A program made the translations under genes and the position numbers. 36,910 nucleotides of DNA from positions 1-36,910 of the forward strand of contig NZ_JACTUZ010000032.1 in assembly GCF_014490445.1 (NCBI RefSeq). The letters run 5' to 3'. This document shows positions 31,993 through 36,910 of this stretch, in pieces; position 1 is the stretch's first letter; each line of letters begins with the position of its first letter. Source of the DNA: Pseudoroseomonas ludipueritiae (GTDB taxonomy: Bacteria; Pseudomonadota; Alphaproteobacteria; Acetobacterales; Acetobacteraceae). The notes beneath the pieces were generated by a model. That model worked only from the letters and a program-made list of their open reading frames with translations, was not told the origin of the DNA and did no database searches.

Positions 31993-32742
31993 ATGACATC
32001 CAAGCCCAGGGCCACGCCCGCGATGGAAGGCGTCGCTTCCGCCGAGCGCACGCTGGCCCTGCTCAGCGCCTTCCGCAAGGGCGACGGCGCCGTCTCTCTC
32101 GCTGAACTCTCGGCGCGCACGGGGCTGGTGAAGAGCACCATCATGCGCATCGCCGTCTCGCTCGAAGCCGCCGGCTACCTGTCCCGCACCGAGGGCGGCT
32201 ACCGCCTGGGGGCGGAACTGCTGCGCCTCGGCATGGTCTACCAGCATTCCTTCCGGCTGGAAGCGCATGTGATGCCGGTGCTGGAACACCTGGTCGCCGC
32301 CACCGGCGAAAGCGCCGCCTTCTACATCCGCGATGGCGAAGCGCGGCAATGCCTCTTCCGCGTCGATTCGCCGCACCGGCTGCGCCTGCATGTGCGCCAG
32401 GGCGACCTGCTGCCGATGGACATGTCCGCCATCGCCCAGGTGCTGCGCATCTTCACCACCACGCCCCTGCCGCCCGAGGCCGATGCGCTGGATTTCCCCC
32501 TCTACACCGCCGGCGTCCACGACCCGCACGCGGCCGGCCTCGCCATGCCTGTCTTCGGCCCCGAAGACCATTTCGCCGGGGCGCTGAGCATCACCGGCCC
32601 CATCACCCGCCTGACGCCCAAGGCCGCCCGCGCTGCTACGAAAATCCTGCGGGAAGCAGCCGCCGGGCTGACGCGCGGCCTGGGCGGGCAGCCGCCGCTG
32701 GCGCTGCGCGGCACAGGGCGGAGGAAAAGGTCGGGGGAATGA
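31993..32742 (+). CDS. IclR-family transcriptional regulator
   Basis: A 249-residue regulator. An N-terminal winged helix (about 12-75; SLAELSARTGLVKSTIMRIAVSLEAAGYL) is followed by the IclR effector domain (about 85-235). It is divergent from the RraA-like gene, with a 120-base gap that should hold its operator, though I see no clear palindrome there. No good Shine-Dalgarno precedes ATG 31993. The C-terminal tail (GTGRRKRSGE) is encoded partly by the repeat hairpin at 32731, and the TGA stop at 32740-32742 falls in its centre, so the natural tail may have been altered by the repeat. Confidence 0.9.
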   Translation: MTSKPRATPAMEGVASAERTLALLSAFRKGDGAVSLAELSARTGLVKSTIMRIAVSLEAAGYLSRTEGGYRLGAELLRLGMVYQHSFRLEAHVMPVLEHLVAATGESAAFYIRDGEARQCLFRVDSPHRLRLHVRQGDLLPMDMSAIAQVLRIFTTTPLPPEADALDFPLYTAGVHDPHAAGLAMPVFGPEDHFAGALSITGPITRLTPKAARAATKILREAAAGLTRGLGGQPPLALRGTGRRKRSGE

Positions 32743-32770
32743 ATTCCCCCGAACCCCCATCTTCTTTTTT
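32731..32770 (+). terminator. Hairpin repeat copy 6, overlapping the iclR stop codon
   Basis: Arms TCGGGGGAAT and ATTCCCCCGA around GA (32731-32752), then CCCCC and ATCTTCTTTTTT (to 32770). The IclR reading frame enters the left arm and stops at the centre (32740-32742). In position it should end the iclR transcript. Confidence 0.75.
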
Positions 32771-32860
32771 CGAGTTGGTTTCGGGCTGAAGCGGAGGGCG
32801 CCGTGATGCTTTCAATAATGGGCCATGCAGGGCTAAGCCCTTCGGCGCACTGGAAAACTC

Positions 32861-32901
32861 GAAAACAAAAGAAGGGGGCCTGGGGGAATTCATTCCCCCA
32901 G
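32861..32901 (-). terminator. Hairpin repeat copy 7, terminator of the DUF1932 dehydrogenase gene
   Basis: On the minus strand, 7 bases after the stop, the arms CTGGGGGAAT and ATTCCCCCAG (32880-32901) are followed by a C-tract and CTTCTTTTGTTTTC (to 32861). With copy 6 it forms a convergent pair between two converging genes. Confidence 0.75.
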
Positions 32902-32908
32902 CCTTTCT

Positions 32909-33817
32909 TCAAGCCTCCGCTGGCTCCATCCGCGCCTCGATGGCTTCCAGCGCCTCCTGATAATTCGCCGGAATACGCCCGCCGAAGTGTTCCTTCAGCC
33001 CCAGCGCTTCCACCCAGCGCAGCCGCTCGGCGGTGGAACGGGTCATGATGGGCTCGATGCCGACATCGGCCAGCGCATCAGCCGCCATGGCGGCTTCCTC
33101 GGCGCGGCGGCGGGCGTGGATGACGCCGGTGGTGATCAGGTTGCCGGCGAAATCCGGGAAGGGACGCGACATCAGCGTCTTGGCGGCGGATTGCAGCACT
33201 GCCTCATCCAGCCCGTAGCGGCGGGCGCCCAGCATCATCTCGTCCACCAGCGCCTCGATGCCCTTGATCAGCACGGAGCGCAGGATCTTGATGGCCGATG
33301 CGGTGCCGAGTTCCGGCCCCACGGCCTCGATCCTCATGCCCCAGGGCACCAGCGCGTCCCGCACCGCCTCGGCCGCCGCACCGCTGGCCAGGATGGGCAG
33401 CGCCAGCCCGTCGCGCGGCGTGCCGACGATGGAGCCATCGGCGACCAGCGCGCCCGTGCCTTCCAGCTTCGCGGCCATGGCCTGCTTCACCTTCGGGGTG
33501 GCGGAGGCGATGTCGATGAACAGATGCCGCGATGTCAGATGCGGCGCGAAATTCGCGGCACTCTCCACGGAGGCTGAGCCGGGCGTCACGCCGATGATGA
33601 TATCGGCCCGCTCCGCCAGTTCCGCCGCCGAGCGCAGCAGCGGCACGCCCGCGGCTTCCGCGCGGCCTTGGATCAGCGTGGCATAGGGGCCATCGAAGGC
33701 ACCGGTGTCGAAGCTGGAGACCTGCTCCAGCCCTTGCGCGCGCAACCCAGCGCCCAGCGTGCTGCCGACTTCGCCATAGCCGATCAGGCCGACCTTGATC
33801 TGCCGCATTGTCATCAT
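32909..33817 (-). CDS. NAD(P)-dependent oxidoreductase with DUF1932 C-terminal domain (6PGDH-like)
   Basis: A 302-residue beta-hydroxyacid-dehydrogenase-like protein. The N-terminal Rossmann nucleotide site LIGYGEVGSTLG is at 11-22, the DGSIVGTPRDGLALPILASG region near 128-147 corresponds to the substrate loop, and the conserved Lys is in ASAIKILRSVLIKG. The C-terminal helical domain matches DUF1932, found in putative phosphogluconate dehydrogenase relatives of unknown substrate. Start at ATG 33817 overlaps the upstream solute-binding protein gene (ATGA); two more in-frame ATGs follow at once. A sugar-acid or hydroxy-acid role is inferred. Confidence 0.88.
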   Translation of the reverse strand: MMTMRQIKVGLIGYGEVGSTLGAGLRAQGLEQVSSFDTGAFDGPYATLIQGRAEAAGVPLLRSAAELAERADIIIGVTPGSASVESAANFAPHLTSRHLFIDIASATPKVKQAMAAKLEGTGALVADGSIVGTPRDGLALPILASGAAAEAVRDALVPWGMRIEAVGPELGTASAIKILRSVLIKGIEALVDEMMLGARRYGLDEAVLQSAAKTLMSRPFPDFAGNLITTGVIHARRRAEEAAMAADALADVGIEPIMTRSTAERLRWVEALGLKEHFGGRIPANYQEALEAIEARMEPAEA

Positions 33818-35400
33818 ACCCGTCGCACGTTCCAGAATTTGACGAAGCCATCCAGCACACCGTCGATGCTGCGGCGCCAGGCCATGGGCTGGAAGATCTG
33901 CCCGGTGGGAATGAAGGTGGCATCCTGCCAGGCCTGGAGCTGGATCTGCTCCGCCAGTTGCTTTTGCCTGGCGGGGTCGCGCTCTTCCAGCCAGGCGTCG
34001 CGCAGGCGCTCGCCCTCGGGGCTTTCGGGCCAGCCGTACCAGCCCTTCAACCCATTGCCGCGCGCCACGCTGGTCACCGCCGGGTCTAGGATATTGAGAC
34101 CGGAGACCATGGAAGGAAACACGCTCCAGCCGCCCTTCTCCACCGGCTCGCGCGAATTGCGCCGCTGGAAGAGCGTGCCGCTGTCCACCGCCTGCACATC
34201 CACATTCAGGCCGATGCGCTTGAAGAGGTCGATGCCCACCTGCCCGATCGGCGCGCTGACGGGGTGGTCCATCGGCAGCATGAAGGCCACCTTCTCGCCC
34301 TTGTAGCCGGATTCGGCCACGGCCTTGCGCGCGGCCTCGATATTCGTCTTGCCGAAGAGCTTGTCCAGGCCTGCGTCGTTGGCCATGGGTGTGCCGGGAC
34401 AGAACATGCCCAGCTTGACATGCCAGGTATCGGGCTCGCTGCTATAGGCCTGCATGAATTCCGCCTGGTCGACGGCGGCCAGCACGGCGCGGCGCAGCGC
34501 CACATTGTCGAAAGGCGGCTGGATGCAGTTGAAGCGCAGAATGGGCGTCAGGCCCTGGCGGTCCTTCACCTCCACGCGCAGGTTGCGGTCGCGCTTCAGC
34601 ATTGGCGCCAGGTCGGGGGAAGGTGTTTCCCACCAATCCACCTCGCCCGCCTGCAGGGCGGAGGATGCGGCCGAGACATCCGGCATCACGGTCCATTCGA
34701 CCCGCTCGAAATGCGCCACCTTCGGCCCGGCGGTGCCGCCGGGCGTGCCGCCCTGGCGCGGCACATAGCCCTCGAAGCGCGCATAGGCGGCGCGGGCGCC
34801 GGCCATGTGCTCCTTTTCCAGGAAGCGGAAGGGGCCGGAGCCCACCATCTCCGTCACCTGCTTGGCCGCGTCCGTCACCGCCAGCCGCTCCGGCATGATG
34901 GCGCACATGCTGGGCGAGGCTTTTGCCAGCGCCGCCGGCAGCAGCGGGAAAGGCTTGTTGAGGCGGAAGACGATGGTTTTGTCGTCGCGCGCCGAAAGCT
35001 CATCCGTCGCGACCATCAGCGCCTGGCCGAAGGAATCGCGGGAAGCCCAGCGCTTGATGCTGGCGACGCAGTCACGCGCCGTCACGGCGCTGCCGTCATG
35101 GAAGCGCAGGCCCTCGCGCAGCGTCAGCAGCCAGCGGCGGCCGTCATCCTCCACGGCATGGCCTTCCACCATCTGCGGCTGCGGCTGGAAGTTGCTGTCC
35201 AGGCCATAGAGCGTGTCGAAGATCAGGAAGGCATGGTTGCGCGTGGGCGTCGCCGTGGTGGCCACCGGGTCCAGCAGCGAAAGGTCGACGAAGGGCACGA
35301 ATCGCAGCACGCTTTCCCCCTGGGCCCGCGCGAGGCGGGGCATGGCCAGGGGCGTGATGGCCGCGGCGGAAACCCCGGCCAGGAAATGGCGACGCAACAT
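33814..35400 (-). CDS. ABC transporter substrate-binding protein, family 5 (peptide/opine/nickel type)
   Basis: A 528-residue periplasmic protein. The Tat/Sec-like signal MLRRHFLAGVSAAAITPLAM with an A-R-A cleavage region is at 1-26. Family 5 markers follow: LDPVATTATPTRNHAFLIFDTLYGLD, the LREGLRFHDGSAVTARDCVASIKRW block near 96-120, and FNCIQPPFDNVALRRAVLAAVDQAEF in the middle. No permease or ATPase genes lie beside it, so it is an orphan receptor. The translational overlap with the DUF1932 dehydrogenase suggests the ligand, or a product of it, is that enzyme's substrate. ATG 35400 has GGAG upstream and gives a normal signal peptide. Confidence 0.93.
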   Translation of the reverse strand: MLRRHFLAGVSAAAITPLAMPRLARAQGESVLRFVPFVDLSLLDPVATTATPTRNHAFLIFDTLYGLDSNFQPQPQMVEGHAVEDDGRRWLLTLREGLRFHDGSAVTARDCVASIKRWASRDSFGQALMVATDELSARDDKTIVFRLNKPFPLLPAALAKASPSMCAIMPERLAVTDAAKQVTEMVGSGPFRFLEKEHMAGARAAYARFEGYVPRQGGTPGGTAGPKVAHFERVEWTVMPDVSAASSALQAGEVDWWETPSPDLAPMLKRDRNLRVEVKDRQGLTPILRFNCIQPPFDNVALRRAVLAAVDQAEFMQAYSSEPDTWHVKLGMFCPGTPMANDAGLDKLFGKTNIEAARKAVAESGYKGEKVAFMLPMDHPVSAPIGQVGIDLFKRIGLNVDVQAVDSGTLFQRRNSREPVEKGGWSVFPSMVSGLNILDPAVTSVARGNGLKGWYGWPESPEGERLRDAWLEERDPARQKQLAEQIQLQAWQDATFIPTGQIFQPMAWRRSIDGVLDGFVKFWNVRRV

Positions 35401-35785
35401 GAACCGTTTCTCCCCTCCGCCCGCCATGCCCTTCGATGGGGCTTTTCCGGGTCATTTCGAAATGGCGTTTCGTTTTCAGCTTGCGAGCCTCCGCTTTGCC
35501 CTGTCAAGCGCTCGGCACCGGCCTTTCACGGCAAGGCGCGCCGCCGGGAGCAGGCATGACGGAAACTTCCGCCGGCATTTTCGTGCCGAAGGCGCCCATG
35601 TTGTCATCGGCACGGAGCATCGCGCCAATGTGAAGCGGCAGATGTTCTTTGGATGCATCAAGCAACAAAAACGCGGGATAGGCTGCCTATGAAGTAATTT
35701 TAAGGCGCTTCGGGGCGCTGGAAACTTGGAAAATATTAAATCCTGCGCAAATCCTAGCTCCACCTCTTGCACAGAATTCAATTCG
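35401..35785. other. Intergenic region between divergent genes, with a repeat remnant
   Basis: 385 bases, AT-richer towards the right (about 35620-35760). It must hold the promoters for the family 5 binding protein (minus) and the membrane protein (plus); TATTAAAT near 35733-35740 is a possible -10 element. The stretch from about 35705 (CTTCGGGGCGCTGGAAACTTGG then AAAATATT) resembles the outer flank of repeat copy 7 (CTTCGGCGCACTGGAAAACTCG at about 32840), without the hairpin. I see no gene in it. Confidence 0.5.
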
Positions 35786-36910
35786 ATGGTGCAGGAGGCT
35801 TTCATCGACCTTGGCTGGCTTGTGCTGCAAGGGCGCTCGCTGGCCGACGGGGCGCCAGACCCGCGTTTCATTCTGCTGCACCAGAATGTCGGCGTGGTGT
35901 TGCTGGATGCGGCCCCGGGGAGGGTGCCGGATGCCGTGGAACGCCTGCGCCGCCGCCTGCATGTGGCACGCTTCGGGCAGCAGTTCCCCGGCCACCTGCC
36001 CGTCATCTACTGCTCCCTGACGGAGCAAGACCTGTGGCGCCTTTCCGTGACGCTCGATACCGCTTTCGGTGCCGACCAACCCATGGGCCTGCGGGATCAG
36101 GAATGGATACCGGCGCTGGAGGCTCTCCTGCCATCTTCCGCGCCAGCCATGCCACGCTCGCGGGCCGAGCAGCCATCGCCCCGGCCAGCCGCCTCCATGC
36201 CGCGGCCGAAGGCGGCACCCGCTGCGGCGCCACGGCCAGCGGCCGCCGCGCCGCTCCCCTGGGCGCAGGACGATATTGCGGAGGCGGATTTTCCCGCCCT
36301 GCTGCCGCCCTCCCCGCCGCCCCGCGCCTTCAGCTTCAGCGGGGCCGGATCGGCGGCGCTGGTTCTGCTGGCCATGGCGGCGAGTGGCGCGGTGGTGCTG
36401 GAACATATCGCGCCACAGCAGACCGGCCCGGCCTGGCGCCACCTCGCCGGGCTGCTGGGCCATGACGGAGCGGCGGTGCCCGAGGCCGCGCCGCGCCAGG
36501 TTCTCACCACCGCCACGGCGGAAGCGGCACCGGCCCTGCCTGTTCCGCGCCCTGTTGCCCTGACCCCGCCGCCGCCATCCAGCAGCCGGCAGGAGGAAGG
36601 CGGCAGGATTTCCACCCCCATCGAACCCACGCGGGCGGCAGCGCAGCAGAGCAGGCCGCAACCCGCTGAAGCCACCCAACGCGCGCTGCCTCCTTTGCCC
36701 GCGACAGCGACACGCAGCCTGAGTGGAGAAACGCCGCCAGTACCGCTGGTCAGCGCCGAGGCTCCTCCTTTCCCCTTCCTGTCCACGCCCTCCGCCGAGG
36801 CGGCTCGCCTGGTTGCCACGACGGCGGAGCGGCCGCCGGTGATCCATGCCGCCGCGCCGCTGCTGCTGGCCGCCGCCGAGCCCGCACCGCTGGCCGCCGC
36901 CGCCGATCCG
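35786..36910 (+). CDS. Proline/alanine-rich single-pass membrane protein of unknown function, N-terminal part
   Basis: An open frame of 375 codons without a stop to the window edge. Residues about 1-110 look like a compact alpha/beta domain (FILLHQNVGVVLLDAAPG and LPVIYCSLTEQDLW). Residues 111-185 are Pro/Ala-rich, and a hydrophobic segment (GSAALVLLAMAASGAVVLE, about 190-208) is likely one transmembrane helix. The rest is Pro/Ala/Thr-rich and probably disordered. I recognise no family with certainty. The start is uncertain: ATG 35786 lacks a ribosome site, while AGGAGG at 35794-35799 lies just inside the frame, pointing to a later or unusual start. Competing frames have shadow-like composition. 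It could be an envelope or signalling scaffold, but that is only a guess. Confidence 0.7.
   Translation, partial: MVQEAFIDLGWLVLQGRSLADGAPDPRFILLHQNVGVVLLDAAPGRVPDAVERLRRRLHVARFGQQFPGHLPVIYCSLTEQDLWRLSVTLDTAFGADQPMGLRDQEWIPALEALLPSSAPAMPRSRAEQPSPRPAASMPRPKAAPAAAPRPAAAAPLPWAQDDIAEADFPALLPPSPPPRAFSFSGAGSAALVLLAMAASGAVVLEHIAPQQTGPAWRHLAGLLGHDGAAVPEAAPRQVLTTATAEAAPALPVPRPVALTPPPPSSSRQEEGGRISTPIEPTRAAAQQSRPQPAEATQRALPPLPATATRSLSGETPPVPLVSAEAPPFPFLSTPSAEAARLVATTAERPPVIHAAAPLLLAAAEPAPLAAAADP

Noticed and set aside
35767-36465. 232-codon plus-strand frame overlapping the membrane protein gene
   Set aside because: Arg/Gly/Pro-rich shadow composition; the frame from 35786 has a coherent domain, a membrane helix and no stop to the window edge.
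1-36910. CRISPR array, tRNA, rRNA, transposase or integrase
   Set aside because: None seen. The repeats found are dispersed hairpins, not regularly spaced direct repeats with spacers, and no mobile-element protein is encoded here.

Overview
The window is about 70% GC and is tightly packed with genes on both strands, often joined by ATGA stop/start overlaps. The gene families (MntR with SitABCD, a Bug-type receptor, a GalD-like tautomerase, hexuronate enzymes, single-domain SelO) fit an alphaproteobacterium. A Roseomonas-like member of the Acetobacteraceae is my best guess from gene content and base composition; no rRNA or marker gene is present to prove it. I see no transposase, integrase, tRNA, rRNA or CRISPR array. 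This looks like chromosomal accessory metabolism rather than a mobile island.

Layout. 1-2773 (minus): protein AMPylase SelO, a terminator, a histidine phosphatase, and the start of an NAD(P)H-hydrate dehydratase. 2997-5805: two tiny paralogous proteins with paired DnaJ-type CxxCxGxG motifs flank an SDR oxidoreductase and a patatin-like lipase. 5904-9688: an XRE regulator, then a membrane histidine kinase and an OmpR-type response regulator. 9834-11417: an aldehyde dehydrogenase resembling alpha-ketoglutaric semialdehyde dehydrogenase. 11657-15800: mntR, divergent from the sitABCD manganese/iron importer, with an MntR-like box between them. 16113-19213: Bug receptor and GalD-like tautomerase, divergent from a LysR regulator. 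19203-23390: a DUF72 protein, then the uxuA, uxuB and gntR hexuronate genes. 23489-25282: a PAP2 phosphatase divergent from a diacylglycerol-kinase-type lipid kinase. 25400-27093: a possible leader peptide and an acyl-CoA ligase. 27305-31191: a flavin monooxygenase and an SsuCBA-like importer (organosulfur type). 31195-35400: an RraA-like aldolase, a divergent IclR regulator, a DUF1932 dehydrogenase and a family 5 solute-binding protein. 35786-36910: the start of a proline/alanine-rich single-pass membrane protein of unknown function.

The gene content is mostly recognisable: metal homeostasis, sugar-acid and aromatic-acid catabolism, and sulfur scavenging, each with a local regulator. The least explained signal is in the intergenic DNA. 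A family of hairpin elements recurs at least ten times. Its members have a G/C-rich palindrome with compensating base changes, then a C-tract and often a T-tract. Most copies begin just after a stop codon and can act as terminators, but two lie antisense in front of genes. Some copies belong to a larger three-hairpin composite. Other points worth a look are a probable CTG start in an ABC permease, a stop codon buried inside a repeat hairpin, and the paired mini zinc-finger genes.
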